A model generated the notes under the pieces. The model saw only the letters and a list, made by a program, of their open reading frames with translations, was not told the origin of the DNA and made no database searches. A DNA stretch of 64,000 nt from Limanda limanda (taxonomy: Eukaryota > Chordata > Actinopteri > Pleuronectiformes > Pleuronectidae): positions 18,203,204-18,267,203 of the forward strand of contig NC_083655.1 in assembly GCF_963576545.1 (NCBI RefSeq). Reading direction: 5' to 3'. The position numbers and the translations under genes are program-made. Below, in pieces: positions 13,111 through 25,618 of this stretch (position 1 is its first letter; each line of letters starts with the position of its first letter).

Positions 13111-14088
13111 CTATACCAGCATAACAAATTGGATTTTTGGGATATACATATTTAGAATTTTATTTTGAGTTACTCCCTAGTATTATAATGTATTCTTTAT
13201 TTCCTTCGCTTCATGCATGTTGTATTTGTACATTAATGTTGTAATCGCTGTTAGTAATGAGTGTGAGTAATAAAGAATTTTTAAAAGATCAAATGGATCT
13301 AGTCTTTTTGCTTCTGCTGCACAGATTTTGAGCCTCTTTAATCACTGATGGAGAAATGGCCTCTGTTATTACACATTACAAATTTGATTAATATTATTTC
13401 AGAGCATTACCACTTAGCAAGTTTATTTCTTGTATAATAATTGTGGCAGAGCAAATTTTGACTGCACCATCAAAATATTTCCACTCTTGTTATACCTCAA
13501 CTTATTACGTTAAAACATGACTGACACCTGATCCTTTAATATATTGATTATTGGCACTGATGGTACCAGATCTATGCATCTAGAATTTCAAGCATTGTTT
13601 GTATTGATTTGAAATATGTCTTACTTATGGTGGTCTTTATTGTTGCAAGATAGAAAGTTACATTAATTCATATACGTACAGTACATTATATACACACATA
13701 TACATGATTGATTGTGTCTATCCACATACTTATATATATGGAGTTTGTACAGATGTCCTGCATGCATGTCAACTGTATACATAGTATACAATAGGGATTA
13801 TTATATTAAGGATCAAAACTCCTGCCTATGCGGACCCTCCTCCATACGATGTGATATTGTTTTTTGTCAAAATCTAACTTCAAGAGCTTTATAATTTTAT
13901 AAATGCTCACAGTCAATGTTCCCAAATACAGTATAGTTAAACACAAGGTAATTCAGCACAGGAGTGCTGTTGCAATACACTGAACTTGGGGGCAAACAGG
14001 GACATATACATTACAATTTATGTTGTGAGTTAAAAAGTATACATATTTTTCATAGAAATGTAGTAAAAACATAAGTAGCATGAAATTG

Positions 14089-14225
14089 AAATCCATCCAT
14101 CCATTTGCTATACTGCTAATCCTTTGAGCATTGAGCCAATCCCTGACATTAGGCAAGATGCAAGGTGCACCCTCAACAGGCGGCCTCTATCCGTCTATCC
14201 ATCTTTTGCAAGGCTGACGTATACA
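14089..14225 (+). repeat. fish LINE 3' fragment (CCATCCATTTxCTATACxGC family)
   Basis: ATCCATCCATCCATTTGCTA, then TACTGCTAATCCTTTGAG, GAGCCAATCCCTGACATTAG and GCAAGATGCAAGGTGCACCC, follows step by step the 3' part of a very abundant fish LINE family that includes the phrase GAGCCAATCCCAGCTGACAT. It is diverged and truncated. Confidence 0.65.
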
Positions 14226-16703
14226 GAAAAATAACTACCATAAGTACAGTACCTATTTGCTTCTCATCAGAAGTCCAATAGATGAAGCTAAACCCTGGTC
14301 ACAGTGTTCATGATTAGGAGGTGCTACAGATGTATGAATCATAAGTTAACCTTATCCTCATATATCAAGATATTTAAAGATTTTAAGCCAGACCCCATTG
14401 TGCAGATTATCCCCCAAAGCATAATTTTTTCTCTTATTGTTTTGTTCTTGTTTATGCTTCAGGAAACCCTAGTAATTATAATGACGTTCACATTAATTAT
14501 TGCAATGCATTATGTATTGCAAAGTTGAATCAAATGCAGACCAATAAACACACACATTTAGACATGCATTTGAACTGACACCCACATACACACAGCGTTT
14601 CTGCTGGTGTTTCACACCACGCTCCTGGTGCAATGAAGCATGGTGTTGTTAGTTTTGCAATTTGAGTCACCTGGGGCTACACATGTCCTGTTCTGTTAAC
14701 CACTGTCACAGGCCACGGCGTATAGTTTGTGGCACGTGGCAATGCTCTCAGCCCCTGTGTTTGTTTGTGTGTGTGTGTGAGTGAATGACAGACGGACAAA
14801 CACACAGAGACGGAAAAGGACGCATTCACATACATGCTACTCAGGATTTCTCTGTCTTTTTCTGTCGCTCTGTTTTACCCACACAAACACACACGTACAC
14901 ACATTCACTCGGAGACTGACTAGCAGCAGCTCTGACATACGCCTCGAGAACAAAGACGTGTAATCAGGAACTTCAGTACAGGTGTTTGTCACTGCAGCTG
15001 CTCTGAGAGGCTCTGTTTCATGCTGATAGTGCTCAGCGAGTAATATATCAATATTTCTAATCTCCCAAAAACAGGAAATGAAAGAGAGCTGCTTTTTTTT
15101 TCTTTTTCTGTAACCCTTGATGAAACACTAAGGTGCCACTCACTAGCATTTGTGATCTCTCGCCTGTAACGCTTGATAACATCTTCAGGTATCACTCTGA
15201 AACATATGTTTACAAAGAACAGTAGCATATGCGTGGCTCTGCATTGAGCTCTGGACCGCATGAACTGGGTGGCTTTTTTTTTTCCACAGCACAAGTAGGT
15301 CTTAGCTATAGAAAAAGTAGTTGTGCCATCCCTACTTTATGATCAATACAAGGATCTTTAGCTCAGGGCCAAATAGAATTAAGAATTGCTTTAGGATAAT
15401 GACAGTATCGACCAGCGCTCAGTAAAGCGTTTCAGGCTGTGGCAGGTTAATTCCCATCTATGAAGGTGTAAAGGGAGCCAGTTGGAGTCAGCTTTGACGG
15501 TCAAAGTAATTCTCTCCAGCACGCAGCTACTTTCCCCCCGTACCACACAGGCATTTTAAGCAACTGCAATATAATTTATGACCTATTCTTTGGAAAGTAA
15601 GACATTTGAGAGTCTCTTTGCCATCGCAGAAATGGAGAAAGGTTGGCAAAAGCTGCACTTGCATAGACCACAGTAGTAAAATTCAACTACTGCAAGGTTA
15701 TAGAATAATTTATCCTCTCCATTGGCATGTGCCCATATCCGAAACCCCAAAAGTCCTCAGGCGACTCTTGGATGACATGTCATGAATTACACGTCGATAT
15801 GAGTTATAGCAAGATAAGGCTACAAAGCATTACGTCTGACACTGTAATATAACATAATGGCACAATTACAGTTTAGAAAAAAGGGTTAGGTAAAACAATA
15901 ATACGAAAGGGTCAGCACTTTTTGCATGTTAAAACAACAGTTCATCTTAAGAAGCAAAAAAATGATTGCAAAATCCTGAATAAGTGGAATAAGATGTAGC
16001 CCTCCAGTACCTTCCCTGTGCCGATACATTTTTTAAGCAAGGTACTTTGAGTGAGCATTCCTTCTTGCGTATTCCCTCTGTGAATAAAAGTAATTTACCT
16101 TGCTCTCATTGTGTGAGACGTTGAGGTGTTTTGATGTTTGGAGATGAAAATGCTTCGAGATGAAATATTCATTTTTTTAGTTGGCTTAATTATGTATGTG
16201 TCCACTGTCAAGTTGAAAACTGCTGCTCCTGTGAGGGATGTTTCAAGCGTACCTTTTTGCCACTGGCGCAGAATACATTACCTCCTTATTACAGGGATTG
16301 CCTGCAATACACTCATATGCAACCTTATGGAAATATTAAATGAAGAGGCTGCACACCTCAGTGGACACACTGAATAAGCATGAGCGTTATGTGGGTGATT
16401 CATAATGTGAAGGTTGGGCTGATTCTCGGGTTTTGACTCATTTACTGCGTCATCCATTGTTTAAGCCCAGACTTTTTTTTAAATGTAGATTAAGAGCGTA
16501 TAGGCCTACCTGTACTGTGTGTTCTTTTATTTAAACTGACCTTGTTCAAACCGTAATTATAATGAGTTAGTGCTTTGGTTTAAGAGCAGATGGTAGAGGT
16601 GCCTCAGGTGTAATTTGCCTGACATCATGAAAGTCATATGTCACCGTGTGTGTGGCCTTGTGCTCACATTATTAATCATCAGTTCAAACTGGGGGGATTT
16701 TTC
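14226..16703. other. intergenic DNA, nothing recognised
   Basis: Short open frames only. Contains a short GT-rich stretch near 14763-14782 and a CA-rich stretch near 14880-14905. No exon with family resemblance, RNA gene or clear mobile element was found. Confidence 0.6.
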
Positions 16704-16835
16704 AAAAGGAATAGTTCAACATTTTGTAAAACACTCTAAATGAAAGTGAGATTAAAAATGTCTGTGCAAGAAAATATGAACCTTCATCTATCAGATTAGC
16801 ATAAAGAATGGAAATTGTTTTGCGGTTCTGTTCTG
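16704..16835 (+). repeat. fragment of a high-copy percomorph MITE (AGTTCAACATTTTG family)
   Basis: AAAGGAATAGTTCAACATTT at the left and GATTAGCATAAAGAATGGAA at the right match, in order, the terminal and internal parts of a widespread percomorph repeat (from memory: AATAGTT(C/T)AACATTTTG ... TTAGCATAAAGACTGGAAAC). The middle is shortened and diverged. Confidence 0.55.
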
Positions 16836-17257
16836 TTTTGTCATTGTTTTTTGCGCTAATTTTAGCTAAGTTTACCACCCTCAAGTGGCAGATGTGATAT
16901 TTTCATTCAACCTATGGCAAAATAACAAAGAAACACATTTTCCATTAGAATACTTTGATATTAGGGGAAATATATCCAACTTATTTGCATAGGACTGACC
17001 TCTCTTACCTTTGCATAAGGAATGTGAACAGGGTGAAACCGCAAGCAAAGTTCTATCCAAAATAGAAGTAATTCAAACTATTTAATCTTCAACAAGTTTT
17101 TCGAAAAGAGGTTTTGTGGGGGATTACATATGGACACTTAACTTTTTTAAGTTCTGTAGTCTCTGTTTGTCGGGCATCCTCACAGTGTCAACATAACTCC
17201 AGGTATCCAGTGCTCCCACCCTAATCCAGAACATAAGCCTCCTAATGATATCCTGAC

Positions 17258-17322
17258 ACTAGCCTCATATTTACAATACAAACATGAGAGTGGTATCAAC
17301 CTTCTTATCTAACTCTTTTTAG
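17258..17322 (-). repeat. second fragment of the same MITE family, opposite orientation
   Basis: GCCTCATATTTACAATACAA, then CATGAGAGTGGTATCAAC and CTTCTTATCTAACTC, match the reverse complement of the left half of the family represented at 16704 and 41288. It is only a piece, about 65 bases. Confidence 0.55.
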
Positions 17323-17325
17323 ATC

Positions 17326-19410
17326 AGAGATTCCTTTTAAGTGACTGATCCCAGGGTAGGAGGGATGAAGAAATTTGTAAAAGATAATGTTGACTTTAAG
17401 ATAGTATAAATTACACATACATTTTTTATTTACTTCTGGCTGGATTTTCAGGCTGTGTTAAATATGTGTGTCCCAGCATTGGTATGGTTTGTAACAGCCT
17501 AATCTCCAGCTGGCTGTGTTACTCTTTGGACCTTCTCTTCTTTCCGAGCCATGAGGTCAAGGCCCTCTCGCACTCTCCAAGTTGTAAAACATGAAAAAGG
17601 AAACACTAAGCTATCTCACTTTCACTTTTGACCAGATGTCACATTGGGTTTTGATGTGCGATGCTCGCCACATGTTTCTAATAGGGGCTTCTGGTGCACA
17701 CTTGGCTCAGAATTTTGGGGGTGAATACTCAAGAGATGGTCAGGGTCAAAGTTAGGCTACGATACACGTGTACACAAAGTATGTGCCCATGTGCAGAGTC
17801 ACCTGAGACACATAAGCATACATTGGTTGGCCAAGATAGATCCTACCAAGTGATTTGGTCATGTAAACTAAGTTCTGTGCTAGATAAACATCTTTCCAAT
17901 CCTCTAATCATGTATAATTTGACTCAACAAAGTCGTTCTCTCAGAGTTGTTAGATTCAGGGTGTGAGATTTATGCCGAATAATTTACATAATACAGCCGT
18001 TTTAAATACTGCCAGGAAAGGCTTTAGAAGAATTCATTGTTTAACCAAATCTTCAGATGCATCACTGATAATTTCCATAATATAAATACAGCAATCCCAC
18101 TTGATTTTTCAACTGAATGTGCCCACTACAGAGTGAGTCCTCCTCTTCCTGAACACTTCATTACAAACACTAAATAAGCACCATCTCTACACATGTTTAT
18201 TTCCAAAGCCTTACTGGCTGTTATGTTATTATTGCAGTCATTTCCCATGCTGGAATTTCATTTTGGGGCTCCCTCTCCACTCCTAAAACTTACCAGTGGC
18301 CCATCACCCTTTCAACACCTCTCATTGGCTCTTGTAAAGGTGTGGGTGGCCGTGGTTGGACCCCGCAGTGGCCACATGGACACTGAGCTGTGAAATTACA
18401 TTAAGCCGCCAGCCTAAGGCCCATGGCAATCCTTCCTTAATGAAAACTGTTTCACAGCACTGGCTGCTCGGAGCACCGGAGACAATCTGTTTGACAACCA
18501 GGGCTCAATATGGAGAGGTTGAGCAAAGGGGCACCGTTGTAATTGGCAGGCATTTTCGACGTTCATTTCTAGTGCTCCGCCGCTATTCATGTGCGGAGAA
18601 AGATTTTATGATGTTCTTGAAGTGTATGTGTGTGTGGGAAAAGAGTAGGTGTGTGGTATTCATATTCATCCAGTGAAAACAGCAGTGGCCAATCACAGAC
18701 TGAAACACAAGCACACACACAAACATATACCACCCACATACCATTCACTCACAAAGCCTCACCATTGGGCCTATGTAACCACACAGCCTTAGATGTGATT
18801 CTTTGTAATGGAAATGACATGTATAGATTCATATCTGCGCACAGGGGAATGGTGTATATTAATTAGATTCATCAATGGAAAGTGAGCCCAATACAAACAA
18901 TGTCTCTCTTATATTCACTGTGCTGCCTCCAAATGGAGCTGAATGGAACTTGTGGAAAAACTGGATTACATTTAAAACTACATCACTCAGTCATTTTCAA
19001 GTTCAAGTGCCTTTGTGTAATAGTCAAATGGGAGTGACCCTGACTCATTGCTGATCCCACAGAGAATCATTCTGTCAGTCTGGGTTTCCTGGCCCAGAAA
19101 CTTTGCTCTTGTCAACCTTATCTCCAGCCACAGCTGCGAAGCTCTGATAAACACACACTACCTGCCCAGCAACCGACACACAAAGTTAGCACGCAGCTAG
19201 TGAACACAGTGAAGCAGTTAGCAAAGACGGAATTCCCCCAAGTACTGGTGGAGACTTAAACTGAGCTAAAAAGAGATATGTGGCTTAAATTCACCGGATG
19301 GTGAGAAGTGTGACTCCAAATTGATGCTAATGCTGCTCAATGCCTATAAATTCACCGCATCAACTTTTAAATTTGTTGCATTGTAATGCAGTGTATTCAG
19401 CTTGTACTTC
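17326..19410. other. intergenic DNA, nothing recognised
   Basis: No coding exon, RNA gene or clear repeat was found. Open frames up to about 106 codons near 18.2-18.7 kb show no family resemblance and no conserved splice context. Confidence 0.55.
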
Positions 19411-19479
19411 TACACCATAATTTATAATGTATGGCCGTCTCCACTTCTTCACATTTGCAAAAATTAAGATGAAATACTG

Positions 19480-19870
19480 AACACTGCCACCATGTGGATG
19501 GAGCCAAGATATCGAGATCCCACTGATACACATGCGCAACCAATCATGAGTAAGTTTCCGTTGTCAATCATTTCACCCCCATTTTTATAGCATACAATAA
19601 CCAATTAAAACCACACCTACTGGAAACATTTGTATTTAAACATGCATACAGTACATGTGTGTGATAAGACCTAAAATGACAGAAACCATCTTTGAGAAAA
19701 AATTATCTAACGTGTTTATTTACTTTTAAGTTCGCACCATGTCCCATACATTAACATGGAGTAGCCAGGATGTATGAACTATACTGCACCCAGGTGGTGG
19801 TCAAGACACATTGGCTTCACTTTAAAGGAATAGACATATCATCCATCTTCATATACTGTCTACGTGTTGC
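19480..19870 (+). mobile_element. degenerate fish SINE/MITE (ends CCATCTTxATATACxGTCTA)
   Basis: The right part reads CATTAACATGGAGTAGCCAG, then ATACTGCACCCAGGTGGTG, then TTGGCTTCACTTTAAAGG, then CATCCATCTTCATATACTGT. This order matches a well-known dispersed repeat of teleosts that ends in CCATCTTTATATACAGTCTA. The left end is not clear. Confidence 0.55.
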
Positions 19871-22859
19871 TCCAAAGTGGCAAATTAAAAGAAGCAGCTC
19901 TTAAAAAGTCAGCAACACCTAACAGCATGCAGCAACAGATATGATTTCTAAAATAAGAATTAGTTTCAGTTCGCTGTGAGGTCCTTTTGTTGTGTCTTTA
20001 GCAGCACTCCACCTCAGAGGCAGGGATAACTGAAGCTGTAAGGACGACTAGATCTCACTGGTATTAATTTGGGTGAAACAATCCTTAAACAATGCATACA
20101 ATAGAAACATTTAAAAATTTGAATCTCAAAAAGTCGGAACTTGGCAAACTCTTCCAAGACAAAAGCAAGACGCTGCATCACCTGATGAATAACATCATCT
20201 GGTCACTGCAATGCACCTCAGTTCACTCTTATTTTTTCATGACAGACTGCTTTCAACTGTGAGAGAAGGAGGATGTCTCCAAAAATAACACCTTGATAGA
20301 CTGAGTTTGACTTCCCTGCAGAGGACACAAACGCTGTTCCAGCCGCAAGGACAAATGAACAGTAAAATGCAACGGGCGCTCCAATAAATACAGTATAAAT
20401 TTAAACTGGGCTTTGCAGAGGATGGCTGTCTCCTTTTGACAGTCACAAGTAGAGAGGGAGAAGACTGGGGCAAGCCTGACTGGAGCGCTGAGGTTGTGTG
20501 GTTGTGTGGGTGTATTCATTTCTACGTGCGTGCATGCATGTGGATAAGTCCACACACGAGTCTCACTCGCCAAAACAAGTATATATCTTGGCCAGCAGCG
20601 TAGACAGGCAACGTTACGTTCACCCGTAGGTCAGGAGCTCTCAGCCCCGTGGCCACCCACCCCTGTGGAATCATGGGAGTGGGGGAGTCCGTCTTTGTTT
20701 GTGTTACTCTGAGCTTCAGAAGGGGCTTCTTCACACCCGTTCAATCCTCACCCCCAAAATCCTTCCCCGAGACTCATGATGTCATCCGGATTTTTGACTC
20801 ATCAGGTGAAGAAAGTAAGGAGGTCAGAGAATAAAATACAGGAAAATCTTCTTTCTCAGTTCTCTCACGTTTTTGCCAAAAGGAAAACATTAAAATAGAA
20901 ATTAAGATGCATTTATTTGTCATATTCTGACTTTGAAAACAAATACGATTTTTAAAGAAAAATAACAACCATGATGTCATTTGGGTCATTTTGTAATGGA
21001 TTTGCTAGTCTTTATGATGTCACCATAATGGTAGTCAGGGTAACTAAATTTTCATGTAACAAAAAGCCTATATTATAAACTAAGTTGAAAGAGGATGATG
21101 TTCCCAAGTGAGATTCCAAGGCCTGCTGGGACTGTGAGGCACCTAAAGTTGTGTAACTGCATGTGGAGGATGCATTTAAATGCTGTATTGGAGTTAAAGT
21201 CCTGAAGTGAAAATGTTATCTTGAGTAAAAGTATCCACATGTTTGAGAGAAATGCACTAAGTTCTTAAAAGTCATCACAAAAAAAAAGACCATGTGACCG
21301 TTACACAGTGATATCATTCTCCTTAGTAAAAGTGCAGGTTCTCTTGATTAAAACTCAGTAAACTGTACTTGATGTTTAGAATCTGTGGAATGTCCCTTTA
21401 ACAAAGTGAGTGTTTTTTGAGATACTTCTGGATGTTTGGTACTGCCATGATCACCTTTCCCCTCAATTTTTGGGGAGTGGCTCAGTCCATGACCAGCATG
21501 TCAGCTACTTCCTGTCTCAAGAAATATATCCATAGAGGAAGACGGAAGTGACCTGAGAATACTCCGGCTTGGTGGAGGAAAACCAAGAGATTGACATCTA
21601 GTCCTCCAAACATTGTATTGTTGGGTTTCGGACTCGGACACAGTGCATTCAACTACTGTTGAATTCTTCAGCTGATGTTTGCTTTAGGATTTTTCCCCCA
21701 AGGGGCCAACTTGACCCCGAAAGGGAGGCATGAGAAAATTCTTGAGCTTCCGATGAGATATGTGTAGTTGCTACAAGCCAGATTTTTAAAGGAAGAAGAA
21801 TCAAAAAATCAAAAAGTGTGTTTTTTCTTCAATGTGTGAGTCATATTCTCACAGCTTGTTTTGTGCAGTGTTGAGCTTCCCTTCTGGGCGGAAATTGATC
21901 TTTTCTCTTCTCATTGTATCAGTTGCATTGCAGGCTCCACCTGAGCACTTTTACAGTTTGTGTGCGCGTGTGTGTGTGCGTGTGGTGTGTGTTGGCTGCC
22001 TGGATAACAGCCTTGACTGCAGCTGAGCAGTATGCAGTGGTGGTGATAGTGTTGTGTGGGGGTTGGTGGTCTGTTGAAAGGGGAGGAGGAGGTGGACCTC
22101 ACATTTAGCTGCCGTCTCTTGGGAGAGATTAAGCAGTTTAGTCTTTGCTGTGTCTCTCTCTCTATCACTCCCTCCTGCCTCTCCTCTCGGCTCGGAGCTG
22201 GGCGCCGTGCACCTTTTCCGTTCTCCTCCTTTTGTTGCACTTTCTGTTCCTCTCCTCTGCTCTCGTTTCCTCTGTCCCTCTGCTCGCTGTGTTTCCTTGC
22301 CATCCATCCTGCCTGCTTTCAGACACTGCAGGAGCTTTTCTCTTACAGCCCCCCCCCCCACCCCTTCCATTCAGTTTCTATTTTACACCCTCCAGCCTTT
22401 TCCCCTCCTTTTCACTCCCCTGACCCATAGATATTCAGCCGATTCTCTTAGCTGACAGCCCAGATGGCACATAGCTAATGGGGCTGTGGCTGGATGCACT
22501 AGACAGAGCTGCCCCCCCCACCACCACCTCCACAACTGCACACCAGCCCTGCTCTCCCAGCCCAGCTATAGGCCGCTTTGGTTCGGCCGTCCCACTGAGC
22601 TGATCCCCTGGTCCTGCATGGAGCACCATGAAGCTCAACCTTTAATCTCCTAAACGATCCTGGACCTAAGAGGATCAATACTCATTTTCAGGGAGCAGCA
22701 TGATCCCTTAATGTAGTGCAGGATGGCTGCTTATCCCTCACTCTCCCCCCCGCTGCCAATCCTCAGTTTCAACTCCCCATAGGAAGAGCAGGAGTCAGCC
22801 TTTCATTTTATGGCCCACTTTAGTTAAGACAATATCTCAGTTTTATCGCTGGGATCATT

Positions 22860-23060
22860 ATTCAGGTGAATAGCACCTGTATGTTGTCTTCGGGGGGCCT
22901 TTATGATAAAACAGTCCGTCTTTATTAGCCGAGGTATTGGCTTTAGTGAGAGGTGGATGTTTTTATCAAATTAGATTAATGCCTTGTAATGGACCTCTGA
23001 CCCTGCTTTTATCCAAATTATGGAGAGGTCACTGAGAAGCGTGCATGTATCAAACAACTT
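22860..23060. promoter_or_regulatory. candidate conserved non-coding element upstream of zeb1
   Basis: This is non-repetitive, moderately AT-rich DNA dense in homeodomain-like and GATA-like cores (TTATCAAATTAGATTAATGC and nearby TTTATTAGCC, GATAAAAC). It lies about 2.6 kb before the zeb1 start and has no coding potential. Conservation could not be tested. Confidence 0.3.
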
Positions 23061-24195
23061 AAGCCGCTCTGTGTATTTCACATTTACCAGTGCGTGAATT
23101 CGCTCCAGTACAAAATACACATTCATTTGCCAGAGAAAATAAATCACCATTTTTTAACTCCAGTTGCTCTAAAACAGATCAGAGATGTGTTCAGGCTATT
23201 TCCTATACGCAGCGGTCGTGTAATTGTTCTTCTTTTTCTTCCGCAGACGCTGAAAAATGACTTCATGCTAATGGTGGTGTGATCCAAGGAAAATGGGAAA
23301 GATTGGACTTTTCCATTGGATAACAAGCATCCCATTTTTCCAGGCTCGGTGTGCAGGGAACGTTGCTACAACCGCACGGTTAGCTGAGCGTCTCATCATT
23401 GATCTCTGCTGATGCAGACTGTTTCTGGGGCCTTTTTCATCAGGGAGGCAGAGAGAAGCCGTGGCACCCTCCCCTAATGGCAGAAGAGGCCACCTGGAGC
23501 AAGTTTGGAGGTGGTGTTTATGCTAAAGCTATTACTCTCTGTCTGGGCAGCTTGCCCTGAGAGCTGGACTGCTCCGCTGCTACTGAATTATTCACCCCAC
23601 AGATCTGCCACTCTACGTATACAAGCTGTCACATGTAGCTGAATGATAAGATGATCGTCCTGCAATGAGGAGCTTGTTACTTGGAGTGTGAAAATACTTT
23701 ACAGGCAGATTGATATCAAAGTAACATGCTTGTGACATGATGAAATCTTTGAGGTGTAATCCAAATATATCATAGAAAGACATAAGGCGAAGCGGTAACT
23801 TCTGCTTGTTCCTTAAATCACTTCCAGTGATTACACAATGTCATGGCCCCATTAAACAGTCTTTCCTGACAATACAGGACACCCTACTTTAGGGAAAACT
23901 GGGTTACACAGTCTGGCTTCCACAATAGACTGAATGATGACAACATCTCACATACCAGAGGTCCAGGCAACAGAAACCTTATAGTCATCTGCTTCAAGAA
24001 TAGCCACAGCCTTGCAGCAACTGCTGCTCCTCTGACCTATAATTGCAAGTCATGGGACCTCAAGCATTATTTCATTCTGCGCTGAGTTTATAAACTTCTT
24101 CATCTTTCTTGTCACCACATCTTTCCAGAAGAATTCAACTCAAACTTGTGATTTTCTCTTTCCGATTTACACAGAGCCCTCTGTGATAAGTAGTG

Positions 24196-24198
<3 letters not shown>

Positions 24199-24262
<64 letters not shown>

Positions 24263-24278
24263 GTGTGTGTGTGTGTGT
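24199..24278. repeat. (GT)n microsatellite
   Basis: Forty dinucleotide units with a single GC interruption, about 1.3 kb before the zeb1 start. Alternating purine-pyrimidine DNA of this type can adopt Z-DNA. Confidence 0.97.
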
Positions 24279-25379
24279 AGCTGAGGTTGAGGTCTGATTG
24301 GACACAGTCTGAACCTGCTGATTGTGCTGGCATGTCTGCGTCCTCTTCATCACGGCTGCAGTGAGCTCCGCTCAGGAGAACAGCAGGGTCTTTCTTTAGG
24401 TGGAGGATTGAATCAGTGATGACAGTCTCATGACCTCTTCCTCTCTGTAACAAACACACACAAACACACATTCTCTGTCTGCTGTGCTGCTGTCCTACTG
24501 TGTTACACACACCCACACACCCTCCTCCTCCCCCTTCCCCCCCACACACATGAGCACACATGAGCACACACACACATGCAACATGTAAACAACAGGTTGG
24601 TCGGTCAAAGTTTCAAAATATCATATTTGAATGTGTATATCAAATTATGATGTGCACTGATCATGTTTAAGAATAATAATTTCCAACCAGTTGTGTGTAA
24701 AAGATGAAATTAAAATGTGATCATTTTTTTATTATCCCTCAGAACGTACTTTCGACTTTTATTTTATTGTTTTTGAGTATTACCTCTTTTGACCCTTTTC
24801 TTTTGCCATTACTTTGAAATGAAGTTGTTTGCTTCATCTACTGTCTGATTTGATCATTTGTATTGTATCATTTAGTGTCTTTTTTAAAATGACATTGTAT
24901 TGATTTGCTTCTTGCTTTTGATATTTTGTTTTCTTGTTTTCTTGTTTTTATATGTTGTCTCGGTGAAGCAATTTGTCACTAAGTGCTGTTATTATTATCA
25001 ATCAATCGTTCAAATTTTGTATAGTCCATATTCACATATCACAATTTGTCTCATAGTGCCAAAATACATTTTTTTTATCATCATCATTATTGTAATTATT
25101 GGTAGTGTGGTTATTATTATAGTTCGTATTTCCATTTACAACATAATTTTAATTTCCCCCGAAATTTGACACATATTTTTGTCCAAAATACTAGACAAAT
25201 GACTTTTCATACATTGTGATCAGGTAAATAAAGTGAAAGAAGTACGGTTGGTAGTTTGATGTGTTGTTAAAAATAATCACCTAGAGCTCCACCTTTACTC
25301 ATTACATGAAGAATCAAACATCTTCTAGAGGAATAAACCCCGGACAGGTTACTAGCAGGCTGTCAAGGTACAGCAACAA

Positions 25380-25618
25380 CACGCAGTCACCATCCCTCTC
25401 ACTTCCAGGATCCAGGATGAGCGGCGCTGGCAGCAGCGAGGGTCGGGGAGGTGCGGGAAGGTGATGTCGTAAAGCGGAGTGTCGTAAACCAGGTGCGGAG
25501 AAGGGGAGGTGAAGGGGGAGGGAGGCAGGGAGGTAGAGAGAGGGGGGGTGGAGGTGGGGGGGAGAGGGGTGAGAGAGGAGGTGACTCTCCGGCAGCATTT
25601 AGACACAACGAAAGGATC
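25380..25618 (+). promoter_or_regulatory. zeb1: probable zeb1 core promoter and 5' UTR
   Basis: Composition changes sharply near 25370, from AT-rich DNA (24.6-25.3 kb) to GC-rich, CpG-containing DNA that continues past exon 1. TCACTTC at 25399-25405 fits the initiator consensus YYANWYY, with A at 25401, and overlaps an ETS-like CTTCC. There is no TATA box, as is usual for CpG-type promoters. From about 25499 the strand is almost pure purine (GA-rich). A CAGGTG E-box lies at 25490-25495, and a second falls inside exon 1 at 25633-25638; both are potential ZEB1 self-binding sites. The exact start of transcription is unknown. Mammalian ZEB1 has a divergent antisense RNA at this position, but nothing here proves one. 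Confidence 0.6.
25417..25464 (+). other. upstream ORF in the probable zeb1 5' UTR (15 codons)
   Basis: The ATG at 25417 opens a 15-codon frame rich in Gly and Ser (MSGAGSSEGRGGAGR) ending in TGA at 25462-25464. The last base of that stop starts another ATG (25464-25466), which is followed by one codon and TAA, giving a two-codon uORF. If transcription starts upstream of 25417, both would precede the main start and could damp translation. Peptide conservation is unknown. Confidence 0.35.

Larger units (their letters stand above)
19871..25379. other. proximal upstream flank of zeb1, no gene recognised
   Basis: Pyrimidine-rich DNA at 22.1-22.5 kb yields several overlapping Pro/Ser/Leu-rich frames that are compositional artefacts. 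A (GT)n tract lies at 24199-24278 and an AT-rich block at 24.6-25.3 kb just before the promoter. A stretch at 22.86-23.06 kb looks like a regulatory element. Confidence 0.6.

Noticed and set aside
21911..22455. Cluster of overlapping 90-139 codon frames on both strands
   Set aside because: Pyrimidine-rich DNA lacks stop codons by composition; the products are Leu/Ser/Pro- or Glu/Arg/Lys-rich with no domain or splice context.
24112..24573. 153-codon minus-strand frame
   Set aside because: Largely a Thr/His repeat from the (GT)n microsatellite.
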